This document shows positions 22,329 to 35,508 of a stretch of DNA of 64,000 nucleotides, in pieces; position 1 is the first letter of the stretch; each line of letters opens with the position of its first letter. This DNA is from Pisaster brevispinus (Eukaryota; Echinodermata; Asteroidea; Forcipulatida; Asteriidae), in contig JAMKCF010000008.1 of the NCBI GenBank assembly GCA_023634235.1, positions 4,593,001 to 4,657,000 of the forward strand, read 5' to 3'. Under the pieces are notes generated by a model. That model was not told the origin of the DNA. It saw nothing but the letters and a program-made list of their open reading frames with translations, and ran no database searches. A program made the translations under genes and the position numbers.

Positions 22329-25300
22329 TCTTATTTTAATTCGAATGTATAGAATTGTGTCCAAAGAATCTAGCTCAAAGGTGACGTCAAAAAAGCTCTG
22401 AGCATTTTCAAGTTAGAACAGGGCCCAATAGGCTCTGTTTACCGCTCCACTCTCGGGGTAAGCGCCAAATTTCCGAGCTAGCTATGTAAAGTGAAAAGCG
22501 CTGAAATAAAAAATTACAAAAATTAAAAAACTAAATTATAGAACGCCTTTTGCGAGGGCCTTAAGGTGCTTCACTGATGAAAAGCAAAAGCAAAAAGTAA
22601 GTTAGAGTAAGTCAAAAGTCCAAGTTTAAAAAAAAACCAAGGAGTGAAACAAAAGCACAAAAGGCCACGTGACACAGGGCAATTTTTTTCGGGAAACTTG
22701 GGGAGGCAACCAACTGCATTGATGCAAAAGGAACACGTTGGCAGCACAAGAGACATTTAGCTGTAACTCACTATCCTCAAGAAAATAATGAGAAAACTGA
22801 AATGTGAATGAATGTCTTTATTGGAGATTGCCTGGAACTGGTTTTCTGTAAATTGCCTCATGGACTTTATACTTATGTAACTTACGCACGCGCACAAGCA
22901 CAAATTCCTTTTAATTGTTAAGGGGCCATTCAGATTTTTAAAATATTGAATGGCTTCATAATATAATCTATACACTGAAGAACAAAGTAATGCCTTATAA
23001 ATAAACTAGATATTTTAGACAAAAGGTCTCCAACATCAGTAGTTTTTAATGTTTTTTTTCTGGGTTAAACAACTTTGTGGTTCATCAGGAATTACATTTA
23101 CGGTCTTGGCCAGCCAGGTACCTTTTCTTCTTTTTTTCAAGTGTTAATTTGTATACTTTTTTTTTTTACTGATATAAAACTGAATTTTGATTTCCAGTTA
23201 TTTTTTGTGACCCAGCCACCCACAATTTCGGGGAATTTTTTGTGTTTTAACATTGACTGTTCTGAATGGCCCCTAACCTGTACAAAAAAAAGGCCGTATT
23301 TGAATTTGCGGCTACAACAACAACGACTATCGGCTGTTGCCAAAGGTGTTGTTAAGGACGTCCTATTCATGACGACATAGAAATCTAGCCGGAATTCAAA
23401 CATGGCCTGAGCTAGCTGACGATAAGCGCGGATTTGTTTTGCTCCCGGAAGCACAGATGACAATGGGCCTGGACTTCCTTTCAACGATCCCGTTCTTTCC
23501 TCTGAACTTAATAATTATTATAACGATTCTTGAACTGTCTGCCCCTTCCAGTCACTTTTGAAACAGGGATTTTTCCTTTCAATTATAATAGGCCCTTATA
23601 ACTAGTCGTCTTTCAACGTTTTTTTCCCCTCTTCTTTTATTCAAGTTTTTAACAGACACGATGCAACCGACCAGCCAGGGAAAATTAATGTTTACTTGAG
23701 GTCACGTGTTTCTTTCAGACGGCGCTTAAAGGGTCTGTATAGTACAATGTATATGTTTCGGGTAATGACTCTGAAAATTAAAGGCAATAGCAACTTTACT
23801 CGGTAAGAAGTACAGCAGCTTTGAGTAGTATAATGCAGTTTGAGAAACATTTCACTTAGAGTTACTGCGGTTTAATGGAAAAAGATATTACATGTACTTG
23901 TTATCCCAACAAATTTGAATTTGAGAAACTGTCAGTAAACGTTTCTCAGAATGTGTATTCCTATTAGAGATTATTCTTCCTGCGTGGACATAATTTGCTC
24001 CGGGTTTTCGGCGATATGTCAAAAACGCGACCGCCTTTTGAAATGAAATTTTTACTTGTTAGTTTTATTGTATATATATCTACATTTATATGGTTAAAAC
24101 AATCAGACGGTTGCAAAAACCAAAGGCATGTTTTACCTTTAACCAATAACCTGTGAATGTCACAAGACTTTTGCGCACGTACATCCATTCACGGTTGGCA
24201 AATTTGTAAAGAGACCTTCGTGTTGTGGTGTTCTGGGAAAGTTATCTCGTACGTGAAGGGATTTCAGACAGACGCTGGTACATTGTTGAAAAGGTGAATC
24301 AGTCATGTTCTATCTGAATAACAACATCGACTGCAGTTACGGTCTGGAGAAAGTTGAGTTCATGCCAATAATTATCTCGTACTCATGACAGTATCATAAA
24401 ACATGAATTAGCTTTTGTGAAAAACGCAGTAATGTGATCTCATGCAATAGTTATATAGCTTGGTAGGGGCCCACGCTTGTAAAACTTGTTTTCAAGAAAT
24501 TTAGACGCTTTTGAAATATTGCCTTCGGAAGGCCTTCCTTTGTGTATTAATATAGTTTGAGCGCAAATATTATGTTTCTTGACATACACCACGGGTTTAT
24601 GTTTGTGCAGCGTTAACTTGTTGCATTCATGACATTATCTTGTTGCATTCTACAACCTCCCGGTTCGGAATCGGCCCCGGAATGTAAGATTCTGTGTCAG
24701 TTTGACACCTATTCTGGGTAATCCGTAATACTAACCCTAAAATGAGTCGGGCTTCTATGAGACCCGTATCCGGGTCAATTCTTACCCGGATATGTTCAGA
24801 GTGTCGGGCCTATCGTTGTGGCTTAAGAGGAATAAAGTAGATTGATAGTTTTCTGTATCCAACTCTTGCTTGAAATTTGTTCACTACTGTCGTAGTAGTT
24901 AAACGTCTTTTTTTTATAATGCCAAAAAAAAAAAAAAAACAGTGTAAAATGGGATGAAATTACATGGACGTGGAGGAACAATCCCCCACCATGTCACGTC
25001 ACTCACCCCATCCCTCAAGTCTCTAGCCTCACTTCAAAATGGTTTAAACATGTGTTTGATACCCTACAACTACAAGTGCAAAGTTTATCAGAAACCCAAT
25101 TCGATTATGTCACATTTTGAATAGAGAATTTTCTAGTACACTTCTGAACTCTGATATATTCAATCAAAATGGCGTTAAATTTGAGCTTATGACTGGCGTA
25201 GAAATTCCTCTTTGGAATATACAGACCAATTTGGGTGTTGTTGTTGTTGTTTTTTTGCTGGCCGATGACGTCATGTTTCCAATTTCACTCTGAAAGTGTA

Positions 25301-25535
25301 TCACATAAAAGACATGTTACACACCATGTTAACTTGAAGTTAGAGAGTTGTAATTCCCCCCCACACTTTCATGTGGACCCCCCCCCCCCCGATTGGAAAA
25401 TGTGTGCATCACAAGTACTCGTGACCTTGGAGCCCGCTCTTTTAAACACTTTGTGCCACTGTTCCCATGGTGTATCCAAGGTATGGTACCTGGCAACGAA
25501 TATCACAGCAGTGACACGCCGCTCCCCACCCCACC

Positions 25536-25806
25536 TAGACTTGTGGACAAGTCGTTAAATGTCTGTCGCGGTGATAGCGTTCCGACACTCTCGGCGATTT
25601 TCGCGACACTGGCGATATTCTCGCGAGACTGCTGGCCCCCGCGAGACTACTGCTCTCGCGACTGTGTATTAGGTTAATGGGGAGTAGTCGGCAGCCAGCA
25701 GCTTCGCGCGAGAGCAGCCTTCGATCGCGGAGCCCTGAATGTATTACGCCGCCACCACGGCTCGACTATCACCGTGACAAACATTAACGACTTGTCCAGA
25801 AGTCTA
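25536..25806. mobile_element. CG-rich MITE with ~41-bp terminal inverted repeats and TA ends
   Basis: The left end 'agacttgtggacaagtcgtt' and the complement of the right end 'agacttctggacaagtcgtt' match and extend to 'cacggtgatag' or 'cgcggtgatag', with a few mismatches. The element begins and ends at TA. The 190-bp interior is CG-rich and contains opposed 'ctcgcg' segments. There is no coding capacity. TA ends suggest a Tc1/mariner-type mobiliser, which is an inference. Confidence 0.7.
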
Positions 25807-28800
25807 CACCCCCACCCCAAAACTAATTCACGCGTTGTATGCGAGTGCAAAGAGTAGGTCTACGTGTGGATACCAAAGGTTCATTACCGAGCGTTCGAAT
25901 CTGAGATAGATTATATTTTATCAATCGCACACGTGCCCTTGATCATCCCTCGACAATATACATTAATATTCCGCTGAACAAAAGGTCAACTGTTTGATTA
26001 AGAACGAGTACCCCCTTTTTTTAGATGAAGATAAGAATGTATGCTAACTTTGCACTTGCATTATTTACAATGGACGGTTATATATATATTAGTCTATGTT
26101 TGGGAACAAATATTTAAACACCGTAAATAGTTATTACTCACACCACAGTTTCGATGATCAGTTAAATGGTTAAATAAAGGTACGCCAACCCCATCACCCC
26201 CGTACAATTAGAGCACGGACAAATGCGCACCACTAGCATAAGGGGGGGGGGGCACAAATAGCTTGATGTCCCCCGACGCCCCCCCCCCCCGAAACTTGTG
26301 TGTACCTTTGAGATTAAAAAGAAATACTGGATCAATGTGTTGCATTTTATAAGCTGTTAATGTAGTAATTTCAATTTAAATGTTTTACAACTTATTTTTG
26401 AACACGCAGCAGACAATGTAGTGTTTGTTTTTAACTTTAAAAAATAATAAAATCAAATATCGGGAAAGTACGCAGCGTAGCAAGAGCCCTGAAAGGGGGC
26501 TTGTTTAAAGAAAAATGCAAATGGACCATCATTTAATGACTAGAACTGCCCTATAGAAACAAACATGAGGCACCCCCTTGTGACCCCTAGCCCCCCTAAA
26601 AATCTACCTTGTTAGTTTCGCCGCTGCATCCGAGACAAAAAGACCCCCACTCGTCATAGAGACCCCCGACCCACTTAAACGGAACACTAATCGTCGTCTC
26701 TGTCCTTGCTCTATGGTCTGGTCTGACTAATAGCTCCATGGTCTGACCATGGAGCTATAAAGCTCCGTGGTCTGACCATATCTACAGGTACATGTAGGCT
26801 ACGTCGTCTGACATTTTTTGTGCAAAATTAATTCCAGGCTCAGTGCCTCGCACCGTTGACTTCAGTCCATGGAGGTAGACTTGAGATTTGTTTACGTGTT
26901 CTGTTTCTGTTTTCTATTTAGAAGTTTCTCAAAGTTTTATTCCGCACAAAGGTTCATCTTGTGATCCATCCAAACAACCCATGAACCACCATTCAGTAAA
27001 ATTGACGACAAATTAAATAATCACACACCCACACCAGGAGGAATGGTTATGCAAGGAGAGAAGTTACCTCCGTCCACAACAGCGCAACCCAAGTATACCC
27101 TAAACCAGGAGTGTGACAATCTCTTTAAGACGGCTCCGCGGTGTCAGTGTCTTGACGTTTATCCGCTTGGGGCACTTATTTGTTTCGGCAACTACAAACG
27201 AGCCGTGGCTTGCCTTACACGCCAAGGAGTGTAACCGTGATCATACTCACGTACTCTCACCATCCACCACAATCTACAACGTCAACTCTCCCTAACCCAC
27301 GAGTCAAAGACCATACTAATGCTGCAGAGTCGACCTCCACATCGGTTCAATTTTCCACCCCTCTGCCTACGCGCTGACTGAACTGCAGTCGTCGTGCCCC
27401 ACACCGGAAGCGATATATGTACATAATATAGTACATACCAAACATCTTAGACACAGCCGGGACATTTCCGGTTAACTCCTAAGACTAGGCCTAAAACACC
27501 ACACGACGTCGAGTCCGGAGATCTGCAACCATCTTTTGGTCAGTCTCCCTGATTACTGTGCATCTTAAGACACGAACCGTTGCTTTTGTCTGCCACTAAG
27601 CGAGGACATAGTTCTGCTTGACATAGGACTGGCCAGATAACCTGTTATTTGTGTCCATTGGAACTTTACACTTACTAGACAGTGTGTGATCATCAACCAC
27701 CACCAAGGAGAGGTTGACGCTGTGGGTCATTGCTCTGTACTCTGAGAGCTGTATTGTTTTAAGACCACTTAGCTGTGTGGTGTTTTATTCTGTGGAAAAC
27801 TCACAAGTTGACATTTTCCTGAACTGAAGATGACGTTTTTCTCTCGGAGTGCACGTACCGCCTGGATGTACTCGCATAATAATTAGGTGAGCTTTGATGG
27901 TGCTTTTTTTCTTGCCGTGACTGCTGATTTGTTAGCTCTTTTTGTTTTGCTCACCTTGTCAAAACGAAGCTGAGTTTTCCTTGTCACCACCATGGATTTG
28001 TGAAATTGTTTTAGCACCAGTTTTGAAAGAAGTTATAGCACTACTGGTGAACTTCACTCAGGGTCCAGAATTTAAACAAAGGTTAGGTTTTTACCGTAGG
28101 CATATAAAACCAATTTTTGGTAGGTAAAAATCCGGTTTGATTTCGTACATTTAATTATCGGACTCTGCTTAATCTGAAACTGACAAGGTTCAATATTGTT
28201 CTTTTTCACAATATGAAACCAATTAAACCCCTAGTCTTGTTTTTTTTTTAAAATATGTACTTACCATTGAAGATTGCAAGGCAAATTTCTTCCAGGTGCA
28301 ACTACTTCGGATGGGTTAGTCCTGTATTAAAACATAAATGGACAACCACTCTGAATCAAGTATAATGCCTATTTTGTCAAAAGTCAGCTGAACAGGTGGT
28401 TTTGAAATAAGAAAGCTTGACACTACTGCAAAATTCCCGATTTTTACGGAAATAGGTAGTTGGCCAAGAGTATCCATGGGCTGAGTGAGCATGCCTTGAT
28501 CTGATCTAAATGTCAGACGACACATTTTCAGAAGAACCTGACGTAGGAACATGGAGGAACTTCACAAGACCCTTTTAACATTTTGAATATATTTTCCTTC
28601 ATCCATGATTGGTTGGCTTGCATGAGGGACGGGGACTTGTTTTCTTCAAAGATGGCGTCACGTAGCACCAGTCGTATAACTACCACGGATTAAACCTTTT
28701 AAAGAAAAGTTTATCCCGATTCCAGCTTAGCTTCTAGACTGTGATTCGGATCTCTATAGCAATAATCAATGCACAGCTTCTCACAATTGTGTTGACAATT

Positions 28801-29811
28801 GACTCAATGTATGTATTTCTCGCTAAATACTCGTTGGATATCCGGTGGCGGGCTTAAGACTTGACTTAAATCCCTCTTAATCCCCAAAAGATCCCACATT
28901 GATACGTGGTATTACACACGCTGAGCCTTTCACTTGAGATTTGTCCAGACCGGTCTGACATGGTCTAATGATCTGCCGGTATTATCGGTTTGCCTTTAAA
29001 ACATGTAATCATTTCGCGGGACTCATGTAAATGTCAATTTCTCGTATGTCAATTTGGTCTTTATTCTTGCACATGCATGGGGGGCAGGGGGACTCGTAAC
29101 ACACACGTGATGGTGTGACCATGGGTAGGACTTCCATGGTGTAACAAATCCCTACAGGACCGGGGGAACTGTTCTATATTTACAAAATACCGAAATATGT
29201 AATGTGAGAGCCAACAAACACTGCCAGATATAATGATGTGAAAACAACATGGTTGTAAAGAAGTAGAACATTGTGTTCTCCTCGGCGTGGGGGCTCCTTA
29301 CATTACATAATTCTTTGTTTGCTTGTTTGTTGGGTGTTTGTTTGTTTGTTTGCTTGTTTCAACCAATGATGAGCTATTGATTGGTTTATTGACCAATAAT
29401 GGGTTATTGATTGATCATTGATCAATGAGTTAGAGTTGTCAACATCGACACAACCAGCCTGTGGAACATTCATGGTCACTTTTTATAGTGAAAACAAAAA
29501 CGGTTTTAGTTTTGTCTGGAATATTTTGTTCGGCAGGCGAAATAGGCAAACTGTGATTGTAGGGGTACACATTGTATTCCCATTTTGTTTTCTGAGGAGG
29601 ATTAATACGTGAATGCATCTTACAATAATTGTGAGCTTTCTGCTTGAAACATAATAAACGACTTTGATTTGTCTTCAAATCGTTGGGTGCCTCAACATAT
29701 TTTCCGTGGAGCATTTTCTGTGAGAATGAGGGTGCGGTCGTAAACCAAAACCAACGGGGCGTCTCCAAAGTTTCTTCTGACTGAGTTTTTCCGTTTCTGT
29801 TTTGTATGGTA

Positions 29812-30058
29812 CAGGGTTTGCCCTTAACTTGTTCAGTAGTTAGCCATCCAGCAGGAGTTAGCTTGCCATTTTACCAGTCACTGCAGCGTTCGCACTTTTC
29901 CATTTTTACTTAAATAGTAAAATAGGGATGCTTTAAAACACCGAACAAGCCAGACGGGCCACTTTGAGAGAATTCCTACTGGTCTTCACGTGTTTTAACA
30001 CAGCATTTTGGCCAGCAGACCACTTTCCAACACTCTTCATTGCTGACACGGTTTTCAA
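29812..30058 (+). repeat. Interspersed repeat, related to copy at 57.80-58.02 kb
   Basis: Begins 'cagggtttgcccttaacttg' and shares 'agggatgcttt', 'ccgaacaagcc', 'gagagaattc', 'tggccagcagacca' and a final 'gctgacac' with a diverged copy in the 3' flank of ATP6V0D1. A shorter, weaker relative lies near 39.63-39.79 kb. No coding potential. Confidence 0.6.
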
Positions 30059-31350
30059 TGTGTACCTTTCCGTGTGAATTAACACGCTGCCGATCGCAAA
30101 GCTATTTCCATTTTCCAAATGTAATTTTTGGCGCATTTTGTATTTGGTATCATTTTTTCAAGCCAGAACTTCCACGTCGTAGTGATTTATATTGTCTTTC
30201 CATGGAGGAGGGGGATCTGTCGTTCGTAATTGTAGTCTCCTTTCACGCTGCCACCGTCTGAAAAGTAGTCCCCATATTAGGATATTCTACAAACAATGTC
30301 ATGCATATTCCTATCATATCAGTTTTTGGAGTACTTATATGGCGATCTGGCAGCCTCATTCGGTATAGGGTCCAGCCTTTATCTTCAGCATGTTCTGTTT
30401 CTACCGAAATATAATGCTTGACCTTTACCTGATACAATGACAGTCCGGGGAAAAAATGCATTCGTATTATTTTAACTGATAACGCCCTCAAATATAGATT
30501 TCGGGGCCTAAAACAGATGTAGCCTGATTAATTATTGATAAAAAAATAATAAATAAATAAATAAATCAAATATATATATATATAACTAGAGATCTTTACT
30601 ATCAATACATGTACAGGTGAGAAACCTCAAGACAAAGACAAAGAAACAAACAAATAAGCAAACTATTCAACGATACAAACGAAACAATTAAAAATTATAG
30701 GCATGTATGATTCAATAAGTAAGTCTAAGCTGAAAAGTCATTTGCCTTTTACAATTTTTGTAAATTTTTATATATATTTTAAACACATGACAATGTCCTT
30801 ATGGATGATGCTACATGGGCACCTCCTCAATCCAAAAAGTGGAGTGTGTATAAACGTGTGTGGGTTTGAATTGTGAGAGCACACATACATTCCTGTTTTT
30901 GCATCACTGTGGAGACATCTTTTGTTCTTTCTTTGTCCCTGTAGTTAAGAACCTCCCATGTAACATGTACACAAAATTCCTTGTGGAGCCCCCTTTAGAT
31001 TTCCCAATGGAGACCCTTTGTTTTCCCTTTTCCGTTTTGTTCTCGGTCTCCACGGATCCGGTATACATGTATATGGGTTCCTGCTATATTGTTGTTCTAT
31101 TACTCCCTTTTCTGAAGAAATTCTCTGTGGGGTACCACTAGAACAAAGAAAACCCTTGTGGGGTAGCATTGTTCCATCAAAACAAAATTACCTCGTAAGT
31201 TGGCGTGTGTAAGGGCAGGTATACACTGGTTTGGTGGAGGTTCCCATTTGGTACAAAACTAATGGGAGCTGTTTCCAAAAAGTGACAGTATACAAACAAT
31301 AGAGGGACAATGAGAGGTCCCCGAGTGCAGGTGTTTACACATTTTTTTAT

Positions 31351-31530
31351 ATGCGTTTGTTTGTTTGTTTGTTTGTTTGTTTGTTTGTTTGTGTGTGTTG
31401 TTGTTTGTTTGTTTATTTGTCTGTTTGTCTGTCTGACTGTTTGTTTGTTTATTTTGTTTGTTTGTTGGGTGTTTGTTTGTTTGTTTTTCTGTCTGTCTGT
31501 TTGTTTGTTTGTTTGTTTGTTTTGGGGGGT
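31351..31530 (+). repeat. (TTTG)n microsatellite
   Basis: Tttg units with interspersed tctg units, followed by a G run. Frames through it yield only VCLF-type low-complexity peptide on one strand and KQTN on the other. Confidence 0.9.
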
Positions 31531-31970
31531 TAAATGGTGGTATCAGTGGCGTAACTTCCCAGATATTTTCATTCGGGGGGGGGGCGGGGCAAAGACATAA
31601 TTTGGGTAAGCTATTTAATGTATCGAACCATTTACTTTTGCGTGGGGGGGGGGACAAAGTCAAGAACAAAAGATGTCTCCACAGGGATAAGAAGGAAAAC
31701 AAGAATGTGTGCTTTTGGCATAACACCATGGACGTTATTTTTTTCTGTTGAGTCATGGAGGACGGAAATGTGTGGTTGTGGTTTCAATTTGAACCAGCGG
31801 GTTCTAGAATTCGATCTAGGAATGCACATGATCTACCACAGTTGACACAGTAAATCTTGTCAGTATTCTATTCTTAGCTCATTATCATCGAGCTGGTCTT
31901 ATCTTGCCAAAGTTAGACAGAATAAGTTCCAGTTATAGATGAGAGTGGCCAAAGTTCGTCCATTCGCGGG

Positions 31971-32063
31971 TATAAAATTGGTGAAAATTACGATGTAGTC
32001 GAGTTATTTTCCATACTGCGTTGCCAACAGACACTGAGACCATAAAGAAACGTCAATATAAAG
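31971..32063 (+). promoter_or_regulatory. Possible SC5D core promoter and 5' UTR exon
   Basis: A good TATA box (gcgggTATAAAAttgg) at 31971 is followed about 90 bp later by a splice-donor sequence (ataaag|gtatgg) at 32064. The nearest downstream acceptor (cccacaacag) at 33271 sits 52 bp before the SC5D start codon. Together these would make a non-coding first exon of about 60 bp. This is inferred from signals only. Confidence 0.35.
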
Positions 32064-33323
32064 GTATGGTATCTGAAATTTAACAAATTAATTAAGTTTC
32101 ATAGGATGTCGCGTTGGTTGCCGAATTAGATATTTATTCGCGATGCTTTGAACGAGTTTTGACAGATGATGCTGTTTCAAAAATGAAATCATACACAAAC
32201 TTTCGCATAATGCCGCACGGACAATGCACAAAATCAGTTGTATCCCGCAAGTATATTAGTAGTTACTTCATACAAGAATTGCAGTTGAATTGAATTGAAT
32301 TGAATTGAATTTAATTGAGAAACGTCATTTACTGTTTGCGGGTTGAACTGCTTGTGGCAGCATGATGGTTCAACGTAAGTCATCAACCTCCAGTCTTCCA
32401 ACTGTTATTTATGTGCATTGATTACGCTCTCTTTTAGTCTTTGAGGCACATTTTTGTTACCAGAACGGCTTTGCAGACTATAGACTTCAGCCAAGTTTGA
32501 TCTCAGGATGCGGCTTGTAACACAGTCTCCTGTTTGCGAAACTGGTCTCTGCATTCTTGCACGTTCATTGCCGCGAGCATGGTATATGCAATCGGTGGTA
32601 CATAACTTCAGGAAGAGTATTTTGTCCAGATTGCTGCCTTAAAGATGTAAAGGCGCGCGCCAATTTCTACAATATGTTTTTGTTTTTTTAAAGTGCAAGC
32701 ATCAGAAAATATTCCTCACGTCGTGGCACCGCGTCCATGAGGACCTTGTGTGAATCATGTAATAACTGATGAACACAGGAGATGTGCCTCAGGAGGAAGT
32801 CTGTTTTTATCGCTACTATTAAAACCTTCCTTTTGATTTCATCGTGCATCAGGGAAGCGAGGGGGCACGACAGTAGCTCATGTATCCAAGTCAGGGGTGG
32901 TCACACGGAAACCCCACCCCACTGGATGCGCTTTTGACCAAGTTTTAAAATAGTTTCCTGGAAAAAAAATGTATCATTCATTATGTTATACATGTATACT
33001 ATAAGCCCTCACTTTCAGTAAGTCAGCAGCAAGCTGCCGTTACCACGGTATACATTGCACATTGGTTGCTACGGTTGCTATAGTATACTTCGGCTGCTAC
33101 GGGTGATACTTCGGCTGCTACGGGTGTCGCGGCTTTCTGTAAACAAAGCAAGACATAATGTGACAAACTCTAAGACAAGGCAGATGTATATTAATATAAA
33201 CTTCATACTAATAAAGAATACAGCCAATTAAAATGACCACTTCATTTTCCCCTTTCTGTATCCCACAACAGATTTAAATGTTAACCCATCAACTTGTTCG
33301 ACATTCACACTCTCCTCCGCACC

Positions 33324-35508
33324 ATGGATGTCGTACTCAACTTGGCCGATGAGTACCTGTTCGACGCCCTCCACGTCTACCCGGAGAGCTGGGAGACTGG
33401 GTACTGGGCTCGCCAGTTATGCAGTCTCTTCTTGATCACCGGTTTCTCCGGGATACTTGTGTATATCTTTTCAGCGGCATTCAACTACTATTTCCTCTTC
33501 GACCACAGGCTGGAGAAACATCCTCTGTTTTTAAAGGTTTGTGCAAAAAATAGGGAGGTTTTTTTAGGTGTTTGTGACCACGAACACTTTTTTTTTTTTA
33601 GCCTTCAATATCTTAGAAAATATTTCGATGGACTACGCAAACCTTCCTTCAACCGTCCATAAAATAATTTACTTTGTTTAATAAATGATAGGAAGCATGC
33701 ATTTTAAAACTTACGGGTCACAACTGAATCGGATCCGGGTCACATTAATGCTTCTGACCCGAGGGTCCAGGTGCCAGACATATTTATGTTTTGTAGCACC
33801 GCTCTATTTATTTCAGTTTTTTTTTAATAGGCACAGGCCTACTGAAAAAAGAAAAGAGAACGCATTTTATACTTAAGTTTTCTCCGGTTCTTTTTAAACA
33901 GAATCAGAAGTGGCTGGAGATAACCACATCACTGAAGATCTTACCAGTCATCGCAGTCTTCACGGCCGCCATGTTTTTCGTCGAAATTCGCGGGTACAGT
34001 AAACTGTTCGACGGTCCCCCGCAACCAGGATGTTTTGGTAAGAGAATGCACGGTTTACTGAATATAATGCGTGTGACTGTGTCCGAATTAATGGCTTTGG
34101 CATTGGCTATGACTGGATCTCTTGAACCGGAGTCATGGCAGCCAGCCACAGCCGTAGCCGAAGTCGCTTGGTTCGGACAAGACCTGGGCCCAATTTCATA
34201 GAGCTGCTAAGCACAAAAATTTGCTTAGCATGACATTTCTTCCTTGATAAAAACAAGATTACCAACCAAATTTCCATGTGTTGCATATTGCTTGTTACTG
34301 GTAGTCAGCTGTTGTTTGCTTATCCTGAAAATCATGTGGAAATTTGGTTGGTAATCCTGTTTTTATCAAGGAAGAAATTTCATGCTAAGCAAATTTGTGT
34401 GCTTAGCAGCTCTATGAAATTGGGCCCTGTGCCCAATTTCATGGCTCTGCTTACGGTGAGCGAAGAATCGGCGCTTACGGAAGCAGGGAATTCTTTGCTT
34501 ACGTTAAGCGTATTTCACGGGTTAGCAGAGAATAAATTTGCTTGTGTGCGACAGTGCGTGCGTACTCCTCGTAGGCATTCTTCTCTTACACAGCTAGCAC
34601 AGAAATTTCGCGCTTGCACAGTAGGCCTAAGCGGAGAACGGTGATCGCAAGCGCAGGGTTCAGCGGTAAACAGAGCCATGAAATTGGGTCCTGACTTCAA
34701 GCAATAAAGTGCATACTTTCTGTGTTTTAATGAGTCATCATACTCACTCACAGTACTGATCACTCCTTCTGTCACATTGCGGCCATATCCCCATTCCTGG
34801 CAGTTTTCGAAACCACAGATTGGGCTTGGGTTTGGGGTCCGTCAGTTTTTAGAAAAACATGTGCTGTCCTTATGGGGTTTCAAACAGGTGGGCGGATCGG
34901 AGCCCATAACCCGGAGAAAGAACCCGTTGGAAAAAATATGGCTATGATGTCTAATTTGACACTGTATATGTTTATATTTTTGTCAACCTTCTGTTTGATC
35001 GTCAGGGTTGTTGTTGAACATCAGAGACATCGTCGGTTTTGTCTTATTCACCGATTGCGCCATTTACTGGATCCACCGAGCCATGCACCACCGCCTTCTT
35101 TACCGCCACATCCACAAGATGCACCACATCTGGAAGGTCCCCACTCCGTTCGCAAGCCACGCCTTCCACCCCATCGATGGTTTCCTTCAGAGCATCCCCT
35201 ACCACCTCTACCCGTTCATGTTCCCGCTCAATAAGTACGTGTACCTGGTGCTCTTCTTCCTGGTGAACGTGTGGACCATCAGTATCCACGACGGTGACTA
35301 CAGGGTACCAGCCATTTTCAGACCGTTCATCAATGGGTCCGCTCACCACACCGATCACCACCTGTATTACAATTACAACTACGGTCAGTACTTCACGTTG
35401 TGGGATCGAATTGGCGGCTCTTTTAAAACACCTTCAGCTTTCGAAGGTAAATCCTTGGTTGATGAAATCTTGGAGAAAGAGAGACTTAAAAAGGACCACA
35501 CAGATTAA
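33324..35508 (+). CDS. SC5D: Lathosterol oxidase (sterol C5-desaturase)
   Basis: SC5D introduces the C5-C6 double bond into lathosterol to give 7-dehydrocholesterol, at the endoplasmic reticulum membrane in the late cholesterol pathway. Coding exons: 33324-33536, 33902-34037, 35006-35508; 283 residues (human 299). The start has an ideal context (accATGG) and the family N-terminus [13 protein letters not shown]. Exon 1 carries the first membrane segment ([18 protein letters not shown]) and YYFLFDH. Exon 2 carries the second membrane span ([20 protein letters not shown]). The three iron-binding histidine boxes of the fatty-acid hydroxylase superfamily are complete: HRAMHH (140-145), HKMHH (153-157) and HHTDHH (230-235). 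The region between the last two holds the conserved [12 protein letters not shown] and TISIHDGD. The C-terminus is shorter than in vertebrates. The second intron contains two palindromic elements. No break or missing residue was seen, so it should be functional. Confidence 0.97.
34185..34429. mobile_element. Long palindromic MITE-like element, family A (SC5D intron 2)
   Basis: This is the least decayed member of the family. It opens with gggcccaatttcatagagct and closes with its complement. Arms of about 100 bp match closely, through 'cttccttgataaaaacaaga' and 'accaaccaaatttccatgtg' on the left and their complements on the right, around a ~45 bp centre with 'cttgttactggtagtcagct'. No frame of note. 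Confidence 0.8.
34432..34693. mobile_element. Palindromic MITE-like element, family B (SC5D intron 2)
   Basis: The ends gcccaatttcatggctctg and cagagccatgaaattgggtc are inverted copies, with 'gcttacggtgagcgaagaat' near the left. It abuts the family A element directly. Related elements with 'ggctctgcttaccg' occur in RBM39 introns at 46.36 and 46.93 kb. Confidence 0.7.

Larger units (their letters stand above)
21667..31960. other. Intergenic region between the DUF3504-like gene and SC5D
   Basis: About 10 kb without a recognised gene. It has a perfect hairpin palindrome (22.0 kb), a ~90 bp tandem duplication (22.15-22.33 kb), a CG-rich MITE (25.5-25.8 kb), a 14-bp-arm palindrome at 26730-26758 (tagctccatggtc), a diverged repeat (29.8-30.06 kb) and a TTTG microsatellite (31.35-31.53 kb). 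A donor-like site (taattag|gtgagc) near 27.89 kb and a stretch of pyrimidine-balanced sequence at 27.0-27.9 kb could belong to a non-coding exon, but nothing confirms this. An AATAAA at 22505-22510 could end the upstream gene. Confidence 0.45.

Noticed and set aside
27043..27377. Three overlapping short frames in a stretch of more complex sequence
   Set aside because: No domain or conserved motif; could be non-coding exon but not supportable as a protein.
31259..31756. 165-codon minus frame rich in KQTN
   Set aside because: Translation of the complement of the (TTTG)n repeat.
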